The translations under genes were made by a program, and so were the position numbers. This document shows, one piece after another, positions 36,528 to 45,550 of a stretch of DNA of 64,000 nucleotides. Where the stretch lies: NCBI GenBank assembly GCA_963734955.1, contig CAVTJO010000012.1, positions 62,001-126,000 on the forward strand. Reading direction: 5' to 3'. Every line of letters begins with the position of its first letter. Position 1 is the stretch's first letter. The notes below the pieces were generated by a model. The model saw only the letters and a list, made by a program, of their open reading frames with translations. It did not search any database and was not told the origin of the DNA. This stretch comes from UBA11986 sp963734955 (GTDB taxonomy: Bacteria > Bacteroidota > Ignavibacteria > UBA10030 > UBA6906).

Positions 36528-36823
36528 GCGGACGTCTTCACTTCAGGTTTGGGTGGCTCGGGCTTTGCAGCCTCATCAACGTAATTGAGCTTCAATTCCT
36601 TCAACAACTCTGTAAGCATGCGCTGTTCGTTGTCGCTCAGGTTCCCCCTGGTCCTCTCCCTCAGCATTTCAAGCATGTCGATGGATCCCTGCGCTGCGGG
36701 AAGGTCGCGTTCCACTTTATCTGTGACGGGGTTTTTGATCTTGCCAAGCTGGTGCATGGTTAGTGAATGAAACATGAAAACGAGCTGCATGAAAAGCGCC
36801 TGGTTCTTTTCGTCCACCGTCAT
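36524..36823 (-). CDS. DUF1844 protein
   Basis: 99 residues with an AGGAGG ribosome binding site before the ATG. The helical segment (LFMQLVFMFHSLTMHQLGKI and IDMLEMLRERTRGNLSDNEQRMLTELLKELKLNYVDEA) is the DUF1844 helix-hairpin unit; a Pro/Lys-rich tail follows. Function unknown. Inside the leuS to nadK operon. Confidence 0.85.
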   Translation of the reverse strand: MTVDEKNQALFMQLVFMFHSLTMHQLGKIKNPVTDKVERDLPAAQGSIDMLEMLRERTRGNLSDNEQRMLTELLKELKLNYVDEAAKPEPPKPEVKTSA

Positions 36824-36842
36824 TCACGTCCTCCTGAATCTT

Positions 36843-37592
36843 TCATTTCTTCTTCAACTCCCAGAGTTTGGCGTATTTCACAAACACATACGACATGGAT
36901 ACAATAGATAGAATGAATCCGTGAACTCCATCGAGGAAGCCCAGACGCAGCACAAACATCTTGAAGAACACAAACAGCGGACGCACAACCAGATCGAACA
37001 AAGAGAATTGTTTTCCCGCCGTCCGGAGATCTTCCGCGGCCAGTGACGTATAGCGATTGAATTTCTGAAAGTAGTGATGGAGATCCGGATCCGTATAGTG
37101 CAGGAGATCGTTGTGCAGCTGGCCGGTTGGCCCCTCGAGCACAAGCTGTTCGTGCACTTTTGTTTCGCTAAACTTGCCTTTGGTCCGCCGGAACAGCCGG
37201 GTCACCCTTGACGGATACCAGCCACAGTGCTTGATCCACTTACCCAGGAAGAAGGCACGGCGGGCAACTGTATATCCCGCGAACGCCCCATTGTCTTCTT
37301 TGATGATGTGTTGAATCTCGGCGGCGAGCTCAGGCGTCACTCGCTCGTCAGCGTCCAGCCACAGAACCCAGTCCCCGGTGGCGTGCCGCAACGCTTCATT
37401 CTTTGTTGCGCCATATCCGCGCCACTCCATTTGCATGACTTTCGCAGGGAAGCGCCTCGCAAGTTCCACCGTAAGGTCGACGCTCCCCGAATCGACCACG
37501 ATCACCTCGTCGGCCCAGCGAACGCTGTTCAGACAGTCTACAATGTTGCGCTCTTCATTGAACGCGATGGTCACTACCGAAAGCTTTGCCAT
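36843..37592 (-). CDS. glycosyltransferase family 2
   Basis: 249 residues from ATG 37592, 2 bp past the MsbA stop. A GT-A fold enzyme with the start VVTIAFNEERNIVDCLNS, a DxD-like LDADERVTPELAAEI, and a C-terminal membrane segment (VSMSYVFVKYAKLW). Family and adjacency to the transporter suggest addition of sugars to a lipid-linked or core oligosaccharide. The acceptor and donor cannot be read from the sequence. Confidence 0.9.
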   Translation of the reverse strand: MAKLSVVTIAFNEERNIVDCLNSVRWADEVIVVDSGSVDLTVELARRFPAKVMQMEWRGYGATKNEALRHATGDWVLWLDADERVTPELAAEIQHIIKEDNGAFAGYTVARRAFFLGKWIKHCGWYPSRVTRLFRRTKGKFSETKVHEQLVLEGPTGQLHNDLLHYTDPDLHHYFQKFNRYTSLAAEDLRTAGKQFSLFDLVVRPLFVFFKMFVLRLGFLDGVHGFILSIVSMSYVFVKYAKLWELKKK

Positions 37593-37594
37593 GC

Positions 37595-39436
37595 TCACAC
37601 TCTGAACTGCAACTCATACAGCTTTCTGTAAAGCCCTTTAGAGTTCAGCAGAAGCTCGTCGTGTTTTCCCACTTCCACAATGCGTCCGGCTTCAAGAACG
37701 AATATCCTGTCCGCATGTTGCACGGTAGAGAGTCTGTGTGCGATAACGATCGAAGTCCTTCCCGCCATCAGGTGCTCGATCGCCTCCTGGACAAGGATCT
37801 CCGACTCTGTATCCAGAGCCGACGTTGCTTCATCAAGAATCAGGATCGGGGGATTTTTCAGGATTGCGCGGGCAAGTGCCAGCCGCTGGCGCTCCCCTCC
37901 CGAAATCTTCACCCCGCGCTCCCCGATCACGGAGTCATAGCCACGGGGCATCTCCATGATGAAGTTGTGTGCGTTCGCAGCCTTGGCCGCTGCGATGATC
38001 TTCTCCAACGGACAATCGTCGAGACCGTACGCAATGTTGCTGCGAACAGTATCATTGAACAGGATTGTTTCCTGCGTGACAATTCCTATCTTCTCACGGA
38101 GTGACCTCAATTCCATGATGCGAAGATCGATATCATCAATCCTGATGGTACCTGACGCGGGATCATAGAATCGGGGCACCAGATCGACGAGGGTGGACTT
38201 GCCACTGCCGCTCGGACCAACAATGGCCACAACCTCCCCCTTGTTGATTCTCAGGTTGACATCCGTCAGCACGATGTCCCCGGAGTTATACTGGAATGAA
38301 ACATTGTCAAATTCGATCGACGATGAGAACTCGGTGAGCCTGACGGGCTTGGAAACATCTTTGATGTTCGGCTCCGTGTCGAGAATCTCAAATATCCGCT
38401 GTCCGGCAGCGGTTGCCTCTTGAATCCGATTGTTCACTCCACTCAACTCCTTGATCGGGGGCATGAGCTGGAAGATTGCAAAGAGGAAGCCGAGAAACTC
38501 GCTCGCCTTCATATCACCCTGATCAAGAACGAGCATCCCTCCGTACCAGATGACGATGGCACCGGCAACGGCGCTCAGAAATTCCGTTGTCGGAGACGCA
38601 ATGTTCCGGATTTTGTTGATCTTGAGGATCGTGGAGAAATAGCCGAGGTTCTCTCTTGAGAACTTCCTGTTCTCGAATTCCTCCATTGCGAACGCCTTCA
38701 CGACCTTCACCCCGGAAATGGTTTCATGAAGGACCGAGGTTACGTCCGCAATTCGTTCCTGGGCCAGGCGACTCTCGCCGTGCACGCGTCTGCCAACAAG
38801 AGCAATCACCAGCAATGCAAGAGGAAAAACAATAAACGAGATCAATGTCAGCTTCCAGCTCAGGACAACGGCGATTGTGAGGTAGACAAGAACAAGGAGG
38901 GGCTCCTTGATCAGCGTGTAGAACGTCGCGGATATTCCGGAGTTCACAATGCTGACGTCGTTCATGATCCGCGAAATCAGGTTCCCCGTCCTCTCATTTG
39001 TAAAATACGCAAGCGGGAGCTGATGGATGTGGCGGTACAGCGCATTCCGGATATCCCTGACCAGCCCCTGTTCAATGTACGTCATGAGATTGGACTGAAG
39101 ATAACCGAAGAGATTCTTGATGAAGAACGCGAATGTGATAATGACACAAATCCGCAGCAAGGAGCTGTGGACATCACCTGTGAACACCAGGGAATGAAGG
39201 ACCTCGGATGCACGTACCTTGATCTCAATGAGCCATCCCGGAACCAGTGAGGGAGCTCCCGGACTCACCGGCGCTGATGCGGAAGAGGCACCGCCGAACA
39301 ACGTCTCAAGCAACGGTATGATGAGATAGATGGAAACGCCGCTGAAGATGGAGTAGATGATCGAGCAAACGACAGAAAGGACAAGCCGTTTCCGATACGG
39401 CCGCATGTACGTCAACACCCTTCTGTAAATGCTCAT
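37595..39436 (-). CDS. MsbA-like ABC transporter (ATPase-permease fusion)
   Basis: 613 residues from ATG 39436 (a GTG one codon upstream is possible). A six-helix membrane domain (residues about 15-330) is followed by an ATPase with Walker A GPSGSGKST, the signature SGGERQRLALARAIL, Walker B ILILDEATSALD and the H-loop IVIAHRLSTVQHADRI. It exports a lipid-linked substrate, as MsbA flips lipid A core. The gene lies between two glycosyltransferases, consistent with lipooligosaccharide or glycolipid export. Start and stop overlap with the flanking genes (TGATG). Confidence 0.9.
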   Translation of the reverse strand: MSIYRRVLTYMRPYRKRLVLSVVCSIIYSIFSGVSIYLIIPLLETLFGGASSASAPVSPGAPSLVPGWLIEIKVRASEVLHSLVFTGDVHSSLLRICVIITFAFFIKNLFGYLQSNLMTYIEQGLVRDIRNALYRHIHQLPLAYFTNERTGNLISRIMNDVSIVNSGISATFYTLIKEPLLVLVYLTIAVVLSWKLTLISFIVFPLALLVIALVGRRVHGESRLAQERIADVTSVLHETISGVKVVKAFAMEEFENRKFSRENLGYFSTILKINKIRNIASPTTEFLSAVAGAIVIWYGGMLVLDQGDMKASEFLGFLFAIFQLMPPIKELSGVNNRIQEATAAGQRIFEILDTEPNIKDVSKPVRLTEFSSSIEFDNVSFQYNSGDIVLTDVNLRINKGEVVAIVGPSGSGKSTLVDLVPRFYDPASGTIRIDDIDLRIMELRSLREKIGIVTQETILFNDTVRSNIAYGLDDCPLEKIIAAAKAANAHNFIMEMPRGYDSVIGERGVKISGGERQRLALARAILKNPPILILDEATSALDTESEILVQEAIEHLMAGRTSIVIAHRLSTVQHADRIFVLEAGRIVEVGKHDELLLNSKGLYRKLYELQFRV

Positions 39437-40254
39437 CACACGTGCTTCAGCTTGTTCAGATCGACGTTTGTAGTCGGTGGCAGGGTTTCAGCACCGTCAG
39501 CCTTGCGCGACTGGTACTCCCAGATCTTTGCGTACAGCAGCATCGTGTAGGTTGCATCGAGCAACGCAAGAACAAAGCCGTGAAATCCGTCCTTGTACCC
39601 CTTCTTCGACAAAAACATCCGCAGGAAATGAGAGATGGGGCTCAGTACGAGATTGCGGCGCCTCGGAACCAACGCGGGATCCATGTTGAGCTTGTTCGAG
39701 ACCTGAAGGGAGGTGTAGTCATTCATCTTCTGAACATACGAATAGATCGTCTCGTATGTGTGATGGTACAGAATCCCCTCCAATCTTCCCTTCTTCCCTT
39801 TCACGCGGAAACCGCCATGGACCTCTTGATGCTCCGACGTATAACTGTCCTTTCGGAAGAGTCTGAATGGATAGTCAGGAAACCATCCCCCGTGTTCGAT
39901 CCACTTGCCGAATGCCGAAGGCTTTCGAAGGACTTCGTAACCGACAATGTCACCAGGATTCTTCACTGCCTGTCGTATTTGTGCTGCAAGTTCTGTGGAG
40001 ACTTCCTCGTCAGCGTCGATGTAGAAGATCCACTCGCCGGTAGCATATTGAATTCCACGCTCAACCTGCCTGCTGGACCCGGGAAATTCGTGTTGGTAGA
40101 TCCGATCGGTGTATTTCGTTGCAAGCTCAACGGTCCTGTCCCCGCTGAATGAATCCACAACCACAATCTCGTCAGCCCACTTCACACTGGAAAGGCAGCG
40201 GTTGATGTTCTTTTCCTCGTTGAGCGTTGTCAAAACCACTGAAAGCCCGGGCAT
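39436..40254 (-). CDS. glycosyltransferase family 2
   Basis: 272 residues. Start VVLTTLNEEKNINRCLSS, DADEEVSTELAAQIRQ as the metal site, and a C-terminal TM segment (ALLDATYTMLLYAKIW). Related to the glycosyltransferase at 36843-37592 (a similar VxxDATxxxLxYAKIWE ending), so the two look like diverged paralogues on either side of the exporter. It starts 4 bp after the leuS stop. Confidence 0.9.
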   Translation of the reverse strand: MPGLSVVLTTLNEEKNINRCLSSVKWADEIVVVDSFSGDRTVELATKYTDRIYQHEFPGSSRQVERGIQYATGEWIFYIDADEEVSTELAAQIRQAVKNPGDIVGYEVLRKPSAFGKWIEHGGWFPDYPFRLFRKDSYTSEHQEVHGGFRVKGKKGRLEGILYHHTYETIYSYVQKMNDYTSLQVSNKLNMDPALVPRRRNLVLSPISHFLRMFLSKKGYKDGFHGFVLALLDATYTMLLYAKIWEYQSRKADGAETLPPTTNVDLNKLKHV

Positions 40255-40258
40255 TCGA

Positions 40259-42838
40259 TCACCTCACAACGAGGTTGACCAGCCGGTTCTTCACAACAAT
40301 GGTCTTTACCAGCTTCTTGCCGTCAATGTGTCGTTTCACATTCTCATCTGCAAGAGATAGAGTCTCGAGCTCATGCTCTGAGGTATCTTTTGTCACGAGG
40401 AGTTTTGAGCGCACCTTCCCATTGATCTGGAGAACAACCTCTACTGTCGATTCTTCCAGCTTTGAAGAATCGTAGGCGGGCCATGGTTCATACGCCAGAG
40501 ATGTCTGATGACCGAGCTTCTGCCAGAGTTCTTCTGCAAGATGAGGTGCGAACGGAGAGAGAACCAGCACAAACGGTTCAAGGAATTGCCTTGGATGGAT
40601 CTCGCTCTTTGTGACCTCATTCACGAAGATCATCATTTGCGACACTGCCGTATTGAACCGAAGACCTTCGACATCTTCAGCAACTTTCTTCACGGTCGCA
40701 TGATAGACCCGCTCAAGATCGGCATCGACCGTGGTCACTTTCAGATCGGGGCGCAGATTCCCATCATCGTCGACGAAGAGCCGCCACACACGATTCAGGA
40801 ACCTGTACACGCCTTCCACTCCGCGGATGCTCCATGGCTTCATTTCTTCCAGGGGACCCATGAACATCTCGAACATCCTGAGAGAGTCCGCTCCGTATTG
40901 TTTCACGACGTCATCAGGATTCACCACATTGCCGCGGGCCTTGGACATCTTCCGCGAGTCCTCACCGAGTATGATCCCCTGATGACGGAGCTTTATGAAT
41001 GGCTCTTTCGTGCTCACGTAGCCAAGATCATACAGAACCTTGTGCCAGAACCGCGCATACATCAAATGCAGGACTGTGTGTTCCGCACCGCCCACGTAGA
41101 GATCGACTGGCATCCAATAACGCTCGGCGTCTCTTCCAACCAATTCAGCATCGTTCTTTGGGTCCAGATAGCGAAGATAGTACCAGCACGATCCGGCCCA
41201 TTGAGGCATCGTGTTTGTTTCCCGCCTTCCCTTCATGCCGGTCCCGCTATCGACCACATTCACCCATTCAGTTGCCAGAGAAAGTGGAGATTCCGTCGTC
41301 CCGCTGGGTTGAAATTTCTCCATCTCCGGAAGCAGAAGTGGCAACTCATCGTCATTGAGAGCCTTCAACGTTCCATCTTCAAGATGAATGATCGGAATGG
41401 GCTCGCCCCAATAGCGCTGACGGGCGAAGAGCCAGTCACGAAGTTTGTACTGAATGCTCGCCTTGCCCCTCCCCGATCGTTCGAGCCACTCGATGATGCG
41501 ACGTTTTGCTTCCGCTGTCGCCAGCCCATTCAGGGAGACCGAGTCGTTTACGGAGTTGACTGCCACTCCTTCTTCCACAAATGCGGCTTCCTGAACATTT
41601 CCTCCCGATACTACCTCAAGAATCGGGAGATTGAATTTGGCTGCAAAGGCATGGTCCCGCTCATCATGTCCGGGAACAGCCATAATAGCCCCGGTCCCAT
41701 ATCCCATCAGCACATAATCGGCAATCCACACGGGGATATCATGCCCGGTTGCGGGATTGATGACATATCCGCCTGTAAACACACCCGTCTTGTCAACATC
41801 AATGCCACGTTCGAGGTCGCTTTTGAGCTTTGCAGCCGATTGGTATTCCAGAACGTCATTTCGATGCTTATTGACAGTCAAAATATCAACGAGGGGATGT
41901 TCCGGTGCAAGTACCATGTACGTTGCGCCGAAAACCGTATCCGGCCGGGTGGTGAACACACGAATAGAATCTGAGCGTCCTTTAACAGGAAAATCAATTT
42001 CAGCGCCTTCAGAACGCCCAATCCAGTTCTTCTGCTGGCCGGCAGTCGACTGAGGCCAATCAAGTTCGCCGGCATCCTCAAGCAGGCGTTCGGCGTATGC
42101 AGTAATCCTCATCATCCATTGGCGCATTGGACGACGTTCCACCGTGTATCCTTTGTCCGTCCACTCAGCAACTTCTTCGTTCGCGAGAACTGTTCCCAGC
42201 CCTTCGCACCAGTTTACCGGAATCTCAGCGATGTAGCACAACCGGAACTGAGCAAGGAAATCATGTTGCGCCTTCCTGCCCAGGGTTTTCCATTGTTGAG
42301 GTGAGACGTGCTCCTTTACATCCAACCTCTCTGTCCCTCTTTCCTCCAATTCTAGGACGAGTGTTGCGATGGGCCGTGCCTTGCGCTCACGTGGATCGAA
42401 CCATGAGTTGTATATCTGCAGGAAGATCCACTGTGTCCAGCGGTAGTACTTCGGATCGGTTGTATCGACCTCCCGGTCCCAATCGTAACTCAGTCCGAGC
42501 ATTTTGATCTGCCGCCGGAAGGTCTTGATGTTCTGTTCGGTCGTGATGCGCGGATGGATGTTCGTCTGCATTGCATACCGCTCTGCCGGCAAGCCAAACG
42601 CGTCCCATCCGATCGGGTGGAGAACGTTCTGCCCCCTCATGCGAAGGTAGCGGCAGAGAATGTCGGTCGCGGTATATCCTTCCGGATGACCAACGTGAAG
42701 ACCGGCGCCGGACGGATACGGATACATGTCGAGAATGAACGACTTGGGTTTATCAGGTCGGATTTCTGCCCGGAAGGTTTTGTTTTGCTCCCAAAACTGT
42801 TGCCACTTCGGTTCTATTTGCTGAAAGGCATAAGCCAT
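40259..42838 (-). CDS. leuS: leucyl-tRNA synthetase
   Basis: 859 residues. HIGH motif as HVGHPEG in YPSGAGLHVGHPEGYTATD, the CP1 editing domain about 220-420, and KMSKS in GEDSRKMSKARGNVVNPDD are present; the anticodon-binding and C-terminal domains are full length. It charges tRNA-Leu, one copy of which is at 2298-2383. First gene of an operon with the cell-envelope genes and nadK. Confidence 0.97.
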   Translation of the reverse strand: MAYAFQQIEPKWQQFWEQNKTFRAEIRPDKPKSFILDMYPYPSGAGLHVGHPEGYTATDILCRYLRMRGQNVLHPIGWDAFGLPAERYAMQTNIHPRITTEQNIKTFRRQIKMLGLSYDWDREVDTTDPKYYRWTQWIFLQIYNSWFDPRERKARPIATLVLELEERGTERLDVKEHVSPQQWKTLGRKAQHDFLAQFRLCYIAEIPVNWCEGLGTVLANEEVAEWTDKGYTVERRPMRQWMMRITAYAERLLEDAGELDWPQSTAGQQKNWIGRSEGAEIDFPVKGRSDSIRVFTTRPDTVFGATYMVLAPEHPLVDILTVNKHRNDVLEYQSAAKLKSDLERGIDVDKTGVFTGGYVINPATGHDIPVWIADYVLMGYGTGAIMAVPGHDERDHAFAAKFNLPILEVVSGGNVQEAAFVEEGVAVNSVNDSVSLNGLATAEAKRRIIEWLERSGRGKASIQYKLRDWLFARQRYWGEPIPIIHLEDGTLKALNDDELPLLLPEMEKFQPSGTTESPLSLATEWVNVVDSGTGMKGRRETNTMPQWAGSCWYYLRYLDPKNDAELVGRDAERYWMPVDLYVGGAEHTVLHLMYARFWHKVLYDLGYVSTKEPFIKLRHQGIILGEDSRKMSKARGNVVNPDDVVKQYGADSLRMFEMFMGPLEEMKPWSIRGVEGVYRFLNRVWRLFVDDDGNLRPDLKVTTVDADLERVYHATVKKVAEDVEGLRFNTAVSQMMIFVNEVTKSEIHPRQFLEPFVLVLSPFAPHLAEELWQKLGHQTSLAYEPWPAYDSSKLEESTVEVVLQINGKVRSKLLVTKDTSEHELETLSLADENVKRHIDGKKLVKTIVVKNRLVNLVVR

Positions 42839-42980
42839 GGGAGATCGGAGATGTTCTCTTGTTCGGTCAAGAAGTGTAGAGTGGTCGGGTGTGTTGGAAA
42901 TCAGCCGCTCCGTGTGAATCTACCCAAATAGACGTTCACAATCAACAGAAGCGAGGCCGCGGACAACGACCGCAGGAAGA

Positions 42981-44729
42981 TCAGGATATCTTCACGATCA
43001 TCATGGTGATGTCGTCTGATTGGGGAGCTCCTTTGGTATGGTGCAGGACATCTTTGTGGATGGAATCTGCAATTGCCTGCGGGTTCAGGTGACGGATCGT
43101 CGGGAGAAGGTTCTCAAGACGCAGCTCGCCATATTCCACAGAGTCTTTTGTCATCGCCTCGCTCACTCCATCCGTGAACAATACGAGCAAGTCGCCCGAA
43201 GCTAAGTAAATGCTCTCCTGCTCGTAGGGTGGCACCGATTTCATCACTCCCAGGATCATCCCTCCCTTGTCGAGACGCTGCACTGATCCGTCTTCATGAA
43301 GGAGAAAAGGATAGTTGTGGCCGGCATTGACGTAGGTCAGTGTTCTCGCACGGTCGTCGATGATACCCCAGAAGAACGTAACGAACTTGTTTCCCCCGGT
43401 GTTGGCACACATCAACTCGTTCACACGATGCGTGAATTGGCTCAACGGAAGGTCCAACGGAGCAAGGGCCCTGATGATAGCCTGGAGGTTTGCCATGAGC
43501 AGCGCCGCGGGGGTTCCCTTGCCCGACACATCACCAATGGCGATGATGTAGCGGTGTTGATCTACCTGAAGCACATCGTAGTAGTCGCCCCCCACCTGCT
43601 TCGATGAGATGTTCGTGGCGGCGATCTCAACCCCGGGTATTGTTGGAATGACACTCGGAAGCAACCCCTTCTGGATCTCACGCGCAATGAGCAGCTCGTC
43701 TTCAAGTTTCTGTTTCTCAATCGCCTCTTGAAATAACCTCGCGTTTTCAAGGGATATTACGGCGAGGTTTGCAAGCGAAGAGAGAAATTCCAGGTCCGGA
43801 TCACTGAACTCCTCCCTGCTGAGCTTTTCACCCAACAGAACCACGCCTTTCGCTTCGCCCTGGGTCTGCATAGGCACAATTACCTTCAGACCCAGACTGT
43901 CCAATGCGTTACGCAAATCCACGTTGTGTTTCACCACCAAATCAGCAACACGCGTCGTCGCTCGAACAGAAGTCAACATCATCAGCAGCTCACTTTGAGG
44001 CACGGGACCGTCAAGCCGGGAGGCCGCAACCTTCATGTCGGAGCCATCCTTCAACGCGATCAGGTACCTGTTGACGCCGATCTGACCGAGAAGCGAGAAA
44101 ACGAGAAGCCGCACCAGCTTGTCGGGATCCAGGAGTGCTCCGAACTCTTTGCCGAGCTCGAAGAGCGTGTTCAATTCCTGGATCTTCCTGTCGAGTTTTC
44201 GGTTTACCTGCTGGGTCTCGATGACGGTTCGACTCTTTTCAACGCCCGTCGCCGAGATGTTTGCAAGGGACCGCAGGTATGTCATTTCCATTGTCGAGAG
44301 CTTCTTCTTCGAGAATCGTTCGCCAAACCCGAGCAAACCGATCGGCCGTTCGGCGATGACCATGGGAAGAAGAATTCGAACCCCGTGTTGTTTGAAGGAC
44401 TTTACCCACGGGTGAAGGGAGGGATTCAACCTGTCAACGTAGAACATGGAATGCGGCATCCGTTTGATTGTCACGTCGAGATTCTGCAGTGCTGCGGGAA
44501 ATCCCTTGAGCATCTCCACGAAATACTTGCCCCTTGCCTTCTCAAGCAATACCATGCCCTTGGTTGAGAGGATCTTCCCCATGATTGTAAGAAGGATGTG
44601 GCTGAGGATAAATCTCAGGTCAAGGGAGGAATTGATGACCTTGCTGAACTCAAAAAGGGCTGTGTGCTCGAAGTGACTCTCGTATGTGGAAATAATGGAA
44701 GGGGTACGTTTCGTCGGTGGTCGCGGCAT
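42981..44729 (-). CDS. GAF-GAF-PP2C phosphatase (RsbU-like, SpoIIE family)
   Basis: 582 residues, soluble. Two GAF-like sensor domains (about 20-180 and 195-345), a helical linker (LLIAREIQKGLLPSVIP), then a PP2C domain with GGDYYDV, GDVSGKGTPAALLM, YVNAGHNYPFLL, FTDGVSEAMT and DDITMMIVKIS, so all metal ligands are present. It should dephosphorylate the STAS antagonist encoded two genes upstream. Last gene of the partner-switch operon, starting 13 bp from the kinase stop. Confidence 0.9.
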   Translation of the reverse strand: MPRPPTKRTPSIISTYESHFEHTALFEFSKVINSSLDLRFILSHILLTIMGKILSTKGMVLLEKARGKYFVEMLKGFPAALQNLDVTIKRMPHSMFYVDRLNPSLHPWVKSFKQHGVRILLPMVIAERPIGLLGFGERFSKKKLSTMEMTYLRSLANISATGVEKSRTVIETQQVNRKLDRKIQELNTLFELGKEFGALLDPDKLVRLLVFSLLGQIGVNRYLIALKDGSDMKVAASRLDGPVPQSELLMMLTSVRATTRVADLVVKHNVDLRNALDSLGLKVIVPMQTQGEAKGVVLLGEKLSREEFSDPDLEFLSSLANLAVISLENARLFQEAIEKQKLEDELLIAREIQKGLLPSVIPTIPGVEIAATNISSKQVGGDYYDVLQVDQHRYIIAIGDVSGKGTPAALLMANLQAIIRALAPLDLPLSQFTHRVNELMCANTGGNKFVTFFWGIIDDRARTLTYVNAGHNYPFLLHEDGSVQRLDKGGMILGVMKSVPPYEQESIYLASGDLLVLFTDGVSEAMTKDSVEYGELRLENLLPTIRHLNPQAIADSIHKDVLHHTKGAPQSDDITMMIVKIS

Positions 44730-44742
44730 GGCAAGAACGGGG

Positions 44743-45162
44743 CTAACGCGTGAGGTACTTGATCAGCCGGACTTCGTTGGGATGACCGGGCTTGAAGTTG
44801 TATTCAACCTTGTCCATGAGCGTCTTCATGAGATAGACGCCAAGACCCCCACGTCGGAAATGGGAGAGGTATTCTTTCATGTCCGGTGTCTGCACACCGG
44901 CAGGGTTGAATTGCTTACCGGTATCGCGGATCGACACCTGAAATGCACCATTCGCCCCCTTTACCGAAACGGTGATGACTTTCGCCGGATCGAAGTTGTA
45001 CGCATGCTTGATCACATTGGTACATGCCTCATCCACCGCAAGCGCAATTTTGCTGATCTCTTCGTCAGGGAATCCGAACTCGCGGGCAGCTGCGGACACG
45101 AAGTCCCGCACAGCGATGAGCCGTTCTGTCTTGCTTTCAATTTTTATTGAATCTGTTCTCAC
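44743..45162 (-). CDS. rsbW: RsbW-type anti-sigma / switch kinase
   Basis: 139 residues with GTG start. A GHKL ATPase fold with the N box EACTNVIKHAY and G boxes (RDTGKQFN; RRGGLGVYLMKTLMDKV). In partner switching it phosphorylates the STAS antagonist and sequesters its target. The target here is unknown, as no sigma factor gene is adjacent. Lies between the STAS gene and the GAF-PP2C gene, 17 bp downstream of the former. Confidence 0.88.
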   Translation of the reverse strand: MRTDSIKIESKTERLIAVRDFVSAAAREFGFPDEEISKIALAVDEACTNVIKHAYNFDPAKVITVSVKGANGAFQVSIRDTGKQFNPAGVQTPDMKEYLSHFRRGGLGVYLMKTLMDKVEYNFKPGHPNEVRLIKYLTR

Positions 45163-45179
45163 GATACGTGCAGTCCGGC

Positions 45180-45537
45180 TTATCTTGCCTTCTCCAAAAA
45201 CTTCTTCACTGCTTCCCGCTCGTCCTTGAAGATTTCGTACAGCAACGGGAATCCAAGAAGGTCAAACACGTTGTACACTTTTGGGGACATGTTCGTCAGC
45301 TTGATGTCCCCTGCGTTCTTCCGGACGTCCTCAATGTACGCCATGAAGACTCCCAGCCCCGCACTACTTATATACGAGAGATCCTTGCAGTTTACCACAA
45401 TCCGGTACTGCTTCGAGATCAAGCAGGCCTGTAAAGGCTTCCTCCAGCTTGGGGGCCGTGTGGGCATCAAGGTATCCCTTCAATTCCAGCACGTTGACCC
45501 CCTCTGCTTCACGGACGCCGATTTTGAATTCACTCAT
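45180..45537 (-). CDS. rsbV: STAS-domain anti-sigma antagonist (RsbV-like), disrupted by one extra base
   Basis: ATG at 45537 with a GGAGG ribosome binding site. The first frame reads MSEFKIGVREAEGVNVLELKG..AHTAPKLEEAFTGLLDLE then degenerates to a stop near 45364. The next frame has KQYRIVVNCKDLSYISSAGLGVFM, the STAS motif with the phospho-Ser (SSAGLG), and ends at 45180. Removing one base near 45414 gives a full 118-residue STAS protein (EEAFTGLLDLKQYRIVVN...). As written the product is truncated. It is the expected substrate of the kinase and phosphatases around it. Confidence 0.8.
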
Positions 45538-45550
45538 GTGTAGTCCTCCA

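Noticed and set aside
40508..41974. 488-codon open frame on the plus strand
   Set aside because: Lies antisense to leuS, which has every synthetase motif; an antisense frame of this length is common in GC-moderate coding DNA.
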